Program-made: the position numbers and the translations under genes
Notes under the pieces: model-generated
Told to the model about the DNA's origin: nothing
Databases searched by the model: none
The model's input: the letters and a program-made list of their open reading frames with translations, nothing else
Shown: positions 6,927 through 15,774 of the stretch, piece after piece
Position numbering within the stretch: the stretch's first letter is position 1
Layout: each line of letters opens with the position of its first letter
Source: Rhodococcus sp. P1Y
GTDB lineage: Bacteria; Actinomycetota; Actinomycetes; Mycobacteriales; Mycobacteriaceae
NCBI RefSeq assembly: GCF_003641205.1
Contig: NZ_CP032762.1
Location: forward strand, 1,364,001-1,428,000
Length of the DNA: 64,000 nt
Direction of reading: 5' to 3'

Positions 6927-7544
6927 TCAATCCTGCGTCACGGCACCGCTCGGAGCAGAGGAGTGATCACCTGCGATCCGGCCGGTGCGCTTGACGGCCC
7001 ACACGATCAACACGATCGGTATGACCCAATTGAGCAGCAAGTTCCCTGGGTGGTTGTTGGTCATCTCGGTCGCAGACGCCAGCGAACCTGCGATGACGTG
7101 GCACAACGCCATGGCAAACACGACACCTGCCCACATGGCGCTGATGGTCTTGTTCTTCGCGCGGAACTGCGGGCTACCCCAGTACTGCGGATCCACCGAG
7201 TCGCGCGCGTATTGCTCGGTGAACGGCACTGTCACGACGGAGACGGCCATGACCGCGGCCAGAACGAACGTCGCGCCGCCGCGGCCGAAGTCGGCGAGGG
7301 ATTGATCGAGCCCGTCATTGCCGAGGAATCCCAGTACCGCGATGATCCCGAACAGAATGATGCCTGCCGCGTCGATGATCTTGATCCCGCTCGCGCTTTT
7401 TCTCCGGTCGTACAACGCAAGTCCGAGCGAGCTCAGGCAGGCCAGCAGGGCTGCGACGCCTACCGCGTCGGCGCCCATTCTTTCCGTCAGGATCGCGAAC
7501 AGCGCCCAGGGCGCCAGACCGAGGATCATCATCTTGCCGTTCAT
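6927..7544 (-). CDS. Multi-pass membrane protein, paralog of the product at 10454-11050
   Basis: A 205-residue protein with five or six predicted membrane helices. It begins MMILGLAPWALFAIL and holds a central motif VPFTEQYARDSVDPQYWGSPQF. The protein at 10454-11050 has the same architecture, with GFAPWALYLVL, TPFTEQYAHEALPAEYWHSPHL and the same SGxKxxDAA segment. The two are clear paralogs on either side of the LuxR-type regulator gene. The start at 7544 has the Shine-Dalgarno GAAAGG. I do not recognise a characterised family. The gene is divergent from the regulator, with 140 bp between them, so that regulator may control it. Confidence 0.8.
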   Translation of the reverse strand: MNGKMMILGLAPWALFAILTERMGADAVGVAALLACLSSLGLALYDRRKSASGIKIIDAAGIILFGIIAVLGFLGNDGLDQSLADFGRGGATFVLAAVMAVSVVTVPFTEQYARDSVDPQYWGSPQFRAKNKTISAMWAGVVFAMALCHVIAGSLASATEMTNNHPGNLLLNWVIPIVLIVWAVKRTGRIAGDHSSAPSGAVTQD

Positions 7545-7684
7545 GGTGTGCCTTTCGAGGGGGCCTGAAATTCTTCTGCCCCCAGCTTCCAACGAGCGGT
7601 CCGACACTTTCATCGGTGTGCACACGCAACAATTACTGCCACTCAGCACTCACAAGCTGCACTGCTCACTTATTGTTATCAGTC

Positions 7685-10366
7685 ATGAAGCCGCCGCCCA
7701 CCGGCACGAGACGGGCGATCGTCGATGAGATCGGCACGGCCCTCGACCTTGCGCGCAGCGGCATCGGTCCGCGGACGCTCGTCGTCACCGCCGGACCCGG
7801 CAGTGGCAAGTCCCACACATTGCGTCGGCTGGTCTCCGAACGCGACATCGCAACCCGCTGGGCGACGGCCGACGAGCTCTCCTGGCGTCAGCCCTACGCG
7901 GTGGCGGCTGCGCTGGTCGGCGTCGGGGTGCCGCCGACGGCGCCGGCGGGGTTCGACGCCCAGCTCTACGCGGCGGTCGATTCGATGTGCGCGAGTGAGC
8001 CCTACCTGCTGGTCGTCGACGACGCGCACAACGCGGACGCAGGCAGCCTCGAGGTGTTGAGTCATCTGGCTTCTGCGGCGAAGGACCTCCCGCTCGTCGT
8101 GCTTCTCGCGCGTCGGCACCTCCCTACCCGCGAGTTGTTGACGCGGATGTTGGCCAAGCCGACCGTCCGCGAATGGAACTTGCCTCCGATGGACGTTGCC
8201 GACCTCGAGGTGCTTGCGCACGACGCCCTCGGTGCCTGGCCTGACGAAAAACTCTCGAAGGTCCTCGCGCGCTCGGGCGGCAACCCCATGCACGCACTGG
8301 CGATGATCGATGAATTACGTTCTCAGGGAACGATCGTCGTCGACGGAACGCGCGCCAGCGCCCCCGCCGAGCTGGACAGGGCGGCGACGAGCAGTCTCGA
8401 TTCGGCTATCGCCGAACAACTGGCGATTCTCGACGCCTCCTCGCGCGATCTCGTCCGGAAGCTCGCGGTGTGGGGTGGGCCTGCCACGTTGAGCGACCTT
8501 GCCGAGCTCGGCGACGCGTCCCCTGCCTCGATCGTCGGTGCCGCACAGACCGTCATCGACGCAGGGATGGTCGAGGCCTCGCCGAACGGTGAGCTGTCGT
8601 TCACTCACGACGTCTACGCCGATGTCGCGTACGCGGGTCTCGCGCAGCCCCTACGGGCCGTTCTGCACACCGCGGTCGCCCGGCATCACGAAGCGGCCGG
8701 CAATCGACAGATGGTCGCACATCACCTGCTCGCGGCGGGTGCCGACGAATCGGTGATCGCCGCGGCAGTCGGTCGCGCGCAGGAGGAACTGCAGAACGTA
8801 CCGGCGGTTGCCGTCGACCTCCTGGGCACGGCGACCAAGACCGTCGCCGGGGCGTACGAGCTGGATCTGGCTACTGCTCTGGGGCGCAGCGGACAGCTCG
8901 CGCGGTCGGCAGAGGTTGCGATGCAGGGACTCTCCAACGCAACCGATTCCGCGCTCGTGCCGCTGTTGTACCGAACGTTGTTGTTCACCTCGATCGCTCA
9001 GGGCAAGTCCGAGCACGCGCTCGGTCTGATCGCATCGACACTGCAGATGCCCATCGACGACGCCACCCGCGCGAGCTTGACCGACACCCAGCGTTACGTC
9101 TCGCTGCTGGAAGGCACTACGCCGGTGCCCACCGACGGCACCGAGGGAGGATCGGTCAGCGAACTGGTGACGGAGGCGATGCGCCGGTTCCTCTCCGGCG
9201 CCGTCGACAGCGGACTCAATCTGGCAATCGAAGCGTCCGAGCGAGAAGGGATCGCGGGCAGCGGGTTTCAGCTCAGCACCTCGGCGGACGTGTGGCCGCC
9301 GTTCATCGAACTGTACGCGCACGGACCGCTGGCGGCGGAGGCACTGATGGACCGCGCGCAGCAGCTGCGGACAGACCGAGGTGCCGCCTGGATGACGGCG
9401 TACCAGGACTTCACCCGCGGAGGCATCGCGCTCAAGCGGGGACGCCTCGACGACGCCCTCGCGCATGTGGACGCCGGGTTGGAGCGGGCGGGGTCGGCGG
9501 ACATGGGCTGGACGTCGATCGCGGAGGCCACTCGGGCCCAGATCGATGTGTACCGAGGTGATGTCGAGGCAGCGATCGCCCGGTTGGACGCCTTCGACGC
9601 CACCGGCCAGCCACATCAGTTCGGTCTCCCCATCTGCGGTCTGACGCGGGTGTCGTTGCTCGAGGCCGGCCGGAAATTGCTGCCGGCAGTGGCTGCGGCC
9701 GAACGCTATTGGACGGGTGCCCGCGAACTCGGCCTGTACGGATGGCTGCCGTCCTTCGCCATGGATTGCGGACGCTTGGCGCGGCGGACCGATTCCGCCG
9801 AGTTCGCGGCTGAAATTCTCGCCACGCTCGACGAGATACCAACGCCGCTTCCCGACGCGAGCGTCGGGCCTGTCGACCTCGCTCGAGCCCTGTGTTCGGG
9901 GGATCTGGACGCCATCGCGGAGGCCGCGATCCGGTGCGCCGACAACGCGCGCAGTGAGGGACACGTGATCGCCGAGGCTGCAGGGTTGGAGGAGGCCGCG
10001 TGCGCGGTCGCGCAGGCCGGCGACAAGGTCACCGCGCGTGACTACGCGCGCAAGGCGCTCGTGCTGACGCAGAACATGGGCGCGCCGACGTTGTCCTCGC
10101 GGATCGTCATGCGTCTGCGGCCGCTGGGCGTCCGGTTGGATCCACGAACCGTCAAGGAACGCCCGCGCACCGGGTGGGACAGCCTCACCCGCACCGAGAC
10201 GACCATCGCCGACATGGTCGCAAGCGGTCGAAGCGGAACCGAGATCGCGCAGAGCCTGTTCATTTCGCAACGCACCGTGCAGACCCACGTCTCTCACGCA
10301 CTGACGAAGCTCGGACTGCGCACCCGCGTGGAGCTGGCTGCTCTCGCGGCGGGGCGCCGACAGTGA
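7685..10366 (+). CDS. Large LuxR-family regulator with N-terminal ATPase domain (LAL type)
   Basis: An 893-residue regulator. The Walker A motif GPGSGKSH lies near residue 39 and a Walker B-like strand YLLVVDDAH near residue 107. The middle 500 residues are helical, repeat-like and Ala/Leu-rich, as in STAND/LAL ATPase regulators. The C-terminal 60 residues form a LuxR HTH, LTRTETTIADMVASGRSGTEI and onward, ending in GLRTRVELAALA. Such proteins integrate ATP and ligand binding with DNA binding. The ATG at 7685 is preferred to the upstream in-frame one because it starts directly before the conserved domain, although no good Shine-Dalgarno is seen. Paralogous membrane proteins are encoded on both sides. 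Confidence 0.88.
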   Translation: MKPPPTGTRRAIVDEIGTALDLARSGIGPRTLVVTAGPGSGKSHTLRRLVSERDIATRWATADELSWRQPYAVAAALVGVGVPPTAPAGFDAQLYAAVDSMCASEPYLLVVDDAHNADAGSLEVLSHLASAAKDLPLVVLLARRHLPTRELLTRMLAKPTVREWNLPPMDVADLEVLAHDALGAWPDEKLSKVLARSGGNPMHALAMIDELRSQGTIVVDGTRASAPAELDRAATSSLDSAIAEQLAILDASSRDLVRKLAVWGGPATLSDLAELGDASPASIVGAAQTVIDAGMVEASPNGELSFTHDVYADVAYAGLAQPLRAVLHTAVARHHEAAGNRQMVAHHLLAAGADESVIAAAVGRAQEELQNVPAVAVDLLGTATKTVAGAYELDLATALGRSGQLARSAEVAMQGLSNATDSALVPLLYRTLLFTSIAQGKSEHALGLIASTLQMPIDDATRASLTDTQRYVSLLEGTTPVPTDGTEGGSVSELVTEAMRRFLSGAVDSGLNLAIEASEREGIAGSGFQLSTSADVWPPFIELYAHGPLAAEALMDRAQQLRTDRGAAWMTAYQDFTRGGIALKRGRLDDALAHVDAGLERAGSADMGWTSIAEATRAQIDVYRGDVEAAIARLDAFDATGQPHQFGLPICGLTRVSLLEAGRKLLPAVAAAERYWTGARELGLYGWLPSFAMDCGRLARRTDSAEFAAEILATLDEIPTPLPDASVGPVDLARALCSGDLDAIAEAAIRCADNARSEGHVIAEAAGLEEAACAVAQAGDKVTARDYARKALVLTQNMGAPTLSSRIVMRLRPLGVRLDPRTVKERPRTGWDSLTRTETTIADMVASGRSGTEIAQSLFISQRTVQTHVSHALTKLGLRTRVELAALAAGRRQ

Positions 10367-10453
10367 CTGGCAGAGATTCCTACGTGTTCTGACCGATGTA
10401 ACCGCACCTCGCCCGCGCCAGGATTGGAGGCATCGGACGAGAGAGGAGTCGAC

Positions 10454-11050
10454 ATGCGCTTGCCGGGGATGGCCGTCGGATTCGCTCCATGGGCGCTGTA
10501 TCTGGTGCTGCCGCACCAGGCAACGATGACCTTCGCTGCCGTGGTTGCGTTCGTTGCTGCGTGCGCGACGTCGCAGTGGACGCGAGGGCGGTCGGGTCTC
10601 AAGCTGCTCGACGCCGCAGCGGTGCCCACGTTCGCGGTCTTGGCCGCGTTGTCGACGGTGGGACCGGCAGCGGAGTGGCTGCGGTTGTACTCGTCGGGAA
10701 CGGTGTTGTTCGTTCTCGCCGCGGTGATGGTCGGGTCCCTTCTGTCGACGCCGTTCACCGAACAGTATGCGCACGAAGCCCTTCCGGCGGAGTACTGGCA
10801 TTCACCGCACCTGCACTGGCTCAACACGCGCATCAGCGGCGCATGGGCGGCGTGCATGTTCGCCGCAGCAGTGAGTGTCACTGTGTCGCAACTTGTTTCC
10901 GATCCTCGACCTTCTACGTTGAACCAGTACTTGACGCTGTCGCTGACGTGGCTGCTGCCGGTGCTGCTCATGTCGGCGGTCACCAGATACACCTCGATCG
11001 TCACCGGTATCGCATCCTCACGCCCCCACAGGAATGGAGTTCTCTCATGA
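10454..11050 (+). CDS. Multi-pass membrane protein, paralog of the product at 6927-7544
   Basis: A 198-residue protein with about five hydrophobic segments. It shares the APWALY start, a GLKLLDAAAVP segment and the motif TPFTEQYAHEALPAEYWHSP with the paralog beyond the regulator gene. The ATG at 10454 has the Shine-Dalgarno GAGAGGAG. The stop overlaps the start of the carotenoid oxygenase gene by ATGA, so the two are co-translated. This suggests a role connected to carotenoid or other apolar substrates in the membrane, but that is inference from coupling. Family not recognised. Confidence 0.8.
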   Translation: MRLPGMAVGFAPWALYLVLPHQATMTFAAVVAFVAACATSQWTRGRSGLKLLDAAAVPTFAVLAALSTVGPAAEWLRLYSSGTVLFVLAAVMVGSLLSTPFTEQYAHEALPAEYWHSPHLHWLNTRISGAWAACMFAAAVSVTVSQLVSDPRPSTLNQYLTLSLTWLLPVLLMSAVTRYTSIVTGIASSRPHRNGVLS

Positions 11051-12453
11051 CGGACACACTGGCCACCGATCCGCACCGACCTGCACCCGTCGATGTCGTC
11101 CACCACACCCACCTGACGGGTGTATTCGCTCCGCAGCGTGAAGAAGTGGATGTCGCGGAGCTCCGCGTCGTGGGCGAGATTCCGGGCGACCTGCACGGCA
11201 GCTACCTCCGCAACGGCCCCAATCCGCGGTTCGATCCGATCGGCTCGTTCGTCTTCCCGCTCGACGGGGACGGGATGATCCACCGCATTTCCATCGCCGA
11301 CGGCAAGGCGTCGTACAGCAATCGTTTCGTGCGCACTCCGATGGTCGAGCTGGAAGAGCAACGTGGAGAGGCTATTTGGTCCGGCGTGATGGACGGATAC
11401 ACCCCACCCGCATCGGTCGTCGGCGACGCCCTTGCAGGCACCACCCGTCAGCTCCCCGACATCAACATCGTCGAGCACGCGGGCAGGCTGATGGCCATGG
11501 CCGAAGGCGACAAGCCCTATCTCATGGACCGCACGCAACTTGCCACCCTTGCTCAGGAAGACTGCGACGGCGCGATGCGCGTCGGAAGCACCGCGCACCC
11601 GAAGATCGACCCGCATACGGGGGAGATGGTGCTGTTCAACTACAGCCTCGAAGCGCCGTACCTGACGTGGTCGGTCGTCGGCGCCGACGGAAGTGCCCTG
11701 CGTTCGCCGACGCCGATCGACGGCTTGGACAAGCCCATCATGATCCACGACATGGCGCTGACGCAGAAGTACGTCGTGCTGTTCGTCAACCCGCTCGTGT
11801 TCGATCTGGAGGCGGCGATGACCGGCGGCTCACTGCTGTCGTGGGAACCGGAACGAGGTACTCGCATCGCACTGATCCCTCGGGACGGAAGTGCGATCAG
11901 GTGGATCGATACCGAGGTGTTCTGGGTCTGGCACTTCGCCAACGCCTTCGACAACCCCGACGGCACCGTGACCGTCGACTACGTCGAACACCTCTTTCCC
12001 GGCGGACTCACCAAGCCGACCGGCGTCAACAACCCGGCACTTACGCGTGCGCGGTTGAATCCGTCCACCGGGGCGGTCAGCCGAACGCAGATCAGTGAGC
12101 GAACCGGTATCGAGTTCCCGCGCGTCGATGATCGGTTGCTGACGCTCGATCACGGCCGCATCGCTACCGTCGGAAAGTCCGATGCCGACGATGGATTCCT
12201 CGAGTCCCTCTGGTTCCACGACGTGAACTCCGGCCGCGACGAGGTGTTCTCGCCCGGGGTTGCGATCGGTGAACCCATCTACATCCCCGGCGACGGGCAT
12301 GACTACTGGGGAGCAATCGGCACCGACCCCGAGGACCTGAAATCCCGGTTCTACATCTTGGACGCCGACAACCCGGCGGACGGCCCGCTAGCGACAATCG
12401 ACTTACCCATCCGCGTACCAGCGGGTCTGCACGGCACCTGGTTGGCGGAGTGA
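11047..12453 (+). CDS. Carotenoid cleavage oxygenase family protein
   Basis: A 468-residue non-haem iron enzyme. The four histidine ligands expected of the RPE65/CCD family are visible: His184 (TAHPKIDP), His234 (IHDMALT), His296 (VWHFANAFD) and His462 (LHGTW). The N-terminal motif GSYLRNGPNPRF is also typical. These enzymes cleave double bonds of carotenoids, stilbenes or related alkenes with O2. The length agrees with bacterial members. The start comes from the ATGA overlap with the upstream membrane protein gene; the much longer upstream frame overlaps that gene and is rejected. The exact substrate cannot be read from the sequence. Confidence 0.93.
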   Translation: MTDTLATDPHRPAPVDVVHHTHLTGVFAPQREEVDVAELRVVGEIPGDLHGSYLRNGPNPRFDPIGSFVFPLDGDGMIHRISIADGKASYSNRFVRTPMVELEEQRGEAIWSGVMDGYTPPASVVGDALAGTTRQLPDINIVEHAGRLMAMAEGDKPYLMDRTQLATLAQEDCDGAMRVGSTAHPKIDPHTGEMVLFNYSLEAPYLTWSVVGADGSALRSPTPIDGLDKPIMIHDMALTQKYVVLFVNPLVFDLEAAMTGGSLLSWEPERGTRIALIPRDGSAIRWIDTEVFWVWHFANAFDNPDGTVTVDYVEHLFPGGLTKPTGVNNPALTRARLNPSTGAVSRTQISERTGIEFPRVDDRLLTLDHGRIATVGKSDADDGFLESLWFHDVNSGRDEVFSPGVAIGEPIYIPGDGHDYWGAIGTDPEDLKSRFYILDADNPADGPLATIDLPIRVPAGLHGTWLAE

Positions 12454-12530
12454 CCTCAGGCGACCGATAGGTCCCCGGGTGTCGCCGGAAGTCCGCGGGG
12501 TTCGCTGACCTGGGTTATGTCGCGCCCGGG

Positions 12531-12660
12531 GGTGACCGAATGAGTCGTTCGCTGCGGTGGGTGCTGGGCGCGCGGGTTGCAGCGGGGGCGTGTGTTGCAG
12601 CGGGGGCGTGGGCTGGAACGTGCGCGTTCGGGGTGCTGGTGACCGAATGAGTCGTTCGCT
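12531..12660. repeat. Two copies of the dispersed near-palindromic repeat plus local direct repeats
   Basis: The 263 bp between the convergent carotenoid oxygenase and kinase genes hold no gene. A 23-bp element beginning GGTGACCGAATGAGTCG occurs at 12531-12553 and again, identically, at 12638-12660. Read on the minus strand, it belongs to the same family as the tandem repeats near 25.9, 45.0 and 57.2 kb. Between the copies lies an exact 17-bp direct repeat (12576-12592 and 12594-12610). Beyond them, GATCAGGGGTTCACC is repeated twice just after the kinase stop. Confidence 0.75.
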
Positions 12661-12716
12661 CGGGTGGGGTTTCCCTGATCAGGGGTTCACCGATCAGGGG
12701 TTCACCGACGCGAGGT

Positions 12717-14177
12717 TCAGCGCCCGTTGCCGTTACCGGAGTTGCCCCGTTGCCATTGCCGCCTCCGTTGCCCCACCCCGCCGCCGTTCCCGTTGCCGCC
12801 CCGTTTCCGGAGTTGCCCCGTTGCTGTTGCCGCCCCGTTGCCGTTGTTTCCATTGGCATTCCCGTTGCCGTTACCACTTGGACCCGGGATCGGCACGGCA
12901 GGTTCGGCAGACGGAAGGGTCACGACCGGCTCGGTGACGGTCTCGACGGCAGGTACTGGCACGGGTGCCGGGACGAGAGTCGGCGCCAGAGCTTCCGATG
13001 GCTCAGGCGTCGGAAGCTGGGGTTGTGCGGGCGTTGGGTCGGTGATTCGACTGTCCACGTCATCGGACGAACCCCACACGACCGTGGCGACGAGTACGGA
13101 TGCGACGGCGGCCACCGCGACCGCTGCCCACACCCGGGTCGAACGCCGGGCGCGACGCTTCTCGGTCGGCTGATTCGAGGGCTGCGTCGTGAAACTCGGC
13201 TGCGTCGTAGAACTCGGCTGTGTCGCGGAAGGGAACTGTGTCGTGGAAGGGAACTGTGTCGCGGAAGGAAACTGCGTCGTAGGTGGAGGCTGCGTCGCGG
13301 AAGTTACCTGCGTCACGGGCCGCGGAAACACTGCGGTCGGACCCTGCCGTTCGAGGGCTGCGAACCGAGCGGACAGCTCGTCGGCTGGCGGCCGGTTCTG
13401 GGGCTCCCGTGCGGTCATAGCGGTGAGCAGGGCCGCCCAGTCGCTCCCTAACTCGGCCGGCACGACGGGGTCTCGGTGCAACCGGGCGACCGCAGCGGCA
13501 ACGGCGCTGCCCTCGTAGACCATTCGTCCGGTGAGACATTCGATCATGACGAGGCCGAGCGAGTAGATGTCACTGGCAGGTCCCAATGCGCTGCCGGTTG
13601 CTTGCTCGGGGCTCAGGTAATGCGCTGTCCCGACCGTCGTGCCGTGTTCGGTGAGCCGTGCGGCGTCGACGACGCGCGCGATGCCGAAGTCGGCGAGTTT
13701 GCTGGTCCGCGGGCCCGCTCCGGTGTTGGGGTGTCCGGGGATCAGGATGTTGGCGGGTTTGATGTCCCGGTGGACGACGCCCGCGGCATGGATGTATCGG
13801 AGTGTCTCGGACAGCTCGGCTCCGATGCGAGCGGTTGCGTGCGCGGTGAGCGCCTGATGCGCGCGGAACACTCCGAGTGTGGGTCCGTCGACCAGTTCCA
13901 TCACCAGAAACGGCACCACCATTCCGGAGGCATCCCGCGCTGTTCCTGCGTCGAACAGAGTCACCAGACCCGGATGAGACAGGGACGCAAGCGTGCGCAT
14001 CTCGGTGTCGATCCGCGAGGCGCTGTGGTCGGTCTGCTCGCCGTGACGGAACAGTTTGACCGCGACTGTCCGACCCAGCACCTCGTCGTGGGCGCGGTGG
14101 ACATCTGCCATTGCGCCGCGTCCGAGCACGGCTCCCAACCGGTACCGGTCGGCCAACAGCAGCCCGTCTGCCGTCAT
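12717..14177 (-). CDS. Membrane-anchored eukaryotic-type Ser/Thr protein kinase with Gly/Asn-rich tail
   Basis: A 486-residue PknB-type kinase. The ATP loop GRGAMADVHRA (residues 19-29), catalytic Lys41, the catalytic loop HRDIKPANIL and DFG are all present. The kinase domain ends near residue 265. A linker with several TTQFPSATQ-like repeats follows, then a basic stretch (KRRARRSTR), one membrane helix (about 25 residues) and an extracellular Pro/Ala/Val-rich stalk. The tail is NGNGNANGNNGNG-like low complexity and then Arg/Gln-rich. No PASTA domain is seen. The start at 14177 directly precedes the domain. The tail is encoded by short repeats in which length change is easy, and its last 40 residues may be in a slipped frame. 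Confidence 0.9.
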   Translation of the reverse strand: MTADGLLLADRYRLGAVLGRGAMADVHRAHDEVLGRTVAVKLFRHGEQTDHSASRIDTEMRTLASLSHPGLVTLFDAGTARDASGMVVPFLVMELVDGPTLGVFRAHQALTAHATARIGAELSETLRYIHAAGVVHRDIKPANILIPGHPNTGAGPRTSKLADFGIARVVDAARLTEHGTTVGTAHYLSPEQATGSALGPASDIYSLGLVMIECLTGRMVYEGSAVAAAVARLHRDPVVPAELGSDWAALLTAMTAREPQNRPPADELSARFAALERQGPTAVFPRPVTQVTSATQPPPTTQFPSATQFPSTTQFPSATQPSSTTQPSFTTQPSNQPTEKRRARRSTRVWAAVAVAAVASVLVATVVWGSSDDVDSRITDPTPAQPQLPTPEPSEALAPTLVPAPVPVPAVETVTEPVVTLPSAEPAVPIPGPSGNGNGNANGNNGNGAATATGQLRKRGGNGNGGGVGQRRRQWQRGNSGNGNGR

Positions 14178-14309
14178 TGCGCTCCGTTCGTGTGTGGACC
14201 CCCTCGGCGACTCTATAGCGAGCCTCGGTGTGCTCGACGCCCGCCGCCGGGCATGATGTGCCACGGGGTGGGGCAGTCCTAGGCGTCGAGACGAAGAGGA
14301 ATTCAGCAG

Positions 14310-15539
14310 ATGAGCGCACTCCCGTCCGAGTCGCCGACGTCGATCGACATCCGATCGGTTTACCAGCCGATCGTCGACCTCTCCACGCGCTCGGTGACGG
14401 GTTTCGAGGCACTGACGCGCATTCCCGACGCGAATGGTCAGGTGTCGTTCCAGGATGTGCTGCGCGACGCGGAGCGGCAGAACGTGATCGTCGAATTCGA
14501 TTGGCGCTGTCGACTCACTGCACTGCGAGGCGCACTCGCGGCGAAGTTCCCGCCGGATCTCGACCTGTTCGTCAACGCCGAACCGGTGGCACTCGACGCG
14601 CCCGCGCCCCGCGAATCCTTGGCCCTGCTCGCGGACGCTCGGGACGTATCGATCGTCGTCGAGATCACCGAACGCCATCTGATGCGGGACCCGGCGGGGC
14701 TGCTGCGCGCCGTCGACCATGCCCGGCACTGGGGTTGGCGGGTTGCTGTCGACGACGTGGGAGCGGATCCATCGAGCCTCGCGCTCCTGGCGATCCTCAG
14801 GCCTGATGTCATCAAACTGGACATGTGCCTGGTCCAGAACAGGTCGACAGCCGAGAACGCAGCGATCGTGGCCGCTGTCATCGCCGAATCGGGGCGGACC
14901 GGCGCGACCGTCGTGGCGGAGGGGATCGAAACCGAAGCGCACGAACAGTGGGCTCTCGACATGGGTGCGACGTTGGGGCAAGGGTATTTCTACGGGCCTC
15001 CGGCGGACCTACCGTCGTTCGCCGGTTTCACCACTTCCCGCACCCACTCGATCGACCAGTCGACGGTCACCGTCCGTGCTCCGACAGCAGTCACCCCATA
15101 TGCGCTGGTGAGTGCGCTCGGTCCACCGCGCCGCGCCGACGACCAACTCTTGGAGGCATTGGAGAACGATCTGCTCCGGATCGCCGCATCCGCAGGGGCG
15201 TCGACGATCGTCCTGATGACAGTCGCCTCGCCAGGCGGTCTGGCGCCCGATCGCGAGGTGAGTCTGAACGACATCGCATCGTGCGTGGCTCTGACGGCCG
15301 TCTTCGGAGCTTTCCTGCCCGGCGACGCCGCTCGCTACCGGGCGGTGCACATCGGCGCTGACGAACCGCTTGCGCGCGAACGCTCACTCGTCGTGGTGTC
15401 CCCGTCGTTCACAGCTGCCCTGATCGCACTCGAGACCGACGCGGGTAGTTATCGTTATGCGCTCGCCTACGACAGCCAGACAGTTTTGAGCGCTGCGACG
15501 GTGCTTCTACGGCGAATCCCCGTCATTACCGGGTCGTGA
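14310..15539 (+). CDS. EAL-domain cyclic-di-GMP phosphodiesterase with C-terminal DICT-like domain
   Basis: A 409-residue protein. The EAL domain covers about residues 14-250. Its conserved catalytic and metal-binding elements are visible in order: GFEALTR, VNAEP, VEITER, VDDVG, IKLD, VVAEGIET and LGQGYFYG. The normal DDFG is DDVG here, but both Asp remain, so hydrolysis of c-di-GMP is plausible. The C-terminal 140 residues resemble a DICT sensory domain, with hydrophobic strands and a final LLRRIP. There is no GGDEF domain or signal peptide, so it acts in the cytoplasm. The start has the Shine-Dalgarno GAAGAGGAA. It is divergent from the kinase gene, with about 130 bp between them. Confidence 0.87.
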   Translation: MSALPSESPTSIDIRSVYQPIVDLSTRSVTGFEALTRIPDANGQVSFQDVLRDAERQNVIVEFDWRCRLTALRGALAAKFPPDLDLFVNAEPVALDAPAPRESLALLADARDVSIVVEITERHLMRDPAGLLRAVDHARHWGWRVAVDDVGADPSSLALLAILRPDVIKLDMCLVQNRSTAENAAIVAAVIAESGRTGATVVAEGIETEAHEQWALDMGATLGQGYFYGPPADLPSFAGFTTSRTHSIDQSTVTVRAPTAVTPYALVSALGPPRRADDQLLEALENDLLRIAASAGASTIVLMTVASPGGLAPDREVSLNDIASCVALTAVFGAFLPGDAARYRAVHIGADEPLARERSLVVVSPSFTAALIALETDAGSYRYALAYDSQTVLSAATVLLRRIPVITGS

Positions 15540-15546
15540 AGACGAG

Positions 15547-15663
15547 CTATCCGATCAGGTTGGCTGCGGTCATCGCCCACATGACGTAGGTGCCGATGCC
15601 TACTAGGCCGGCATCGATGATCCGACGTCCCCATGCCGTCTCCACCAACGATTTTTCGCTCAT
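15547..15663 (-). CDS. Small single-pass membrane protein, unknown
   Basis: A 38-residue frame, MSEKSLVETAWGRR followed by a hydrophobic helix ending in AANLIG. The Shine-Dalgarno GAGGGTGAG lies about ten bases before the ATG at 15663. A longer in-frame start exists at 15753 but would add a segment with no domain. It lies convergent to the EAL gene, with an 8-bp gap between stops. No family recognised; it is kept because of the ribosome site and the clean membrane helix. Confidence 0.5.
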   Translation of the reverse strand: MSEKSLVETAWGRRIIDAGLVGIGTYVMWAMTAANLIG

Positions 15664-15774
15664 CTGCTCACCCTCGGTCGCCGTGCGTTCAGGTGTCTCT
15701 ACCCCGCCCACGTGCCGATGACACACACCAATCGGCATCGTGAGCACCGTCACAGGCCCGCCCGGAGCCCGTGG

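Noticed and set aside
10294..11748. Long minus-strand frame opposite the membrane protein and carotenoid oxygenase genes
   Set aside because: Antisense shadow; the plus-strand genes have clear motifs and coupling.
12515..12877. A Pro/Ala/Thr-rich protein frame at the kinase gene end
   Set aside because: It arises from short GC-rich repeats and overlaps the kinase tail; no start signal or domain.
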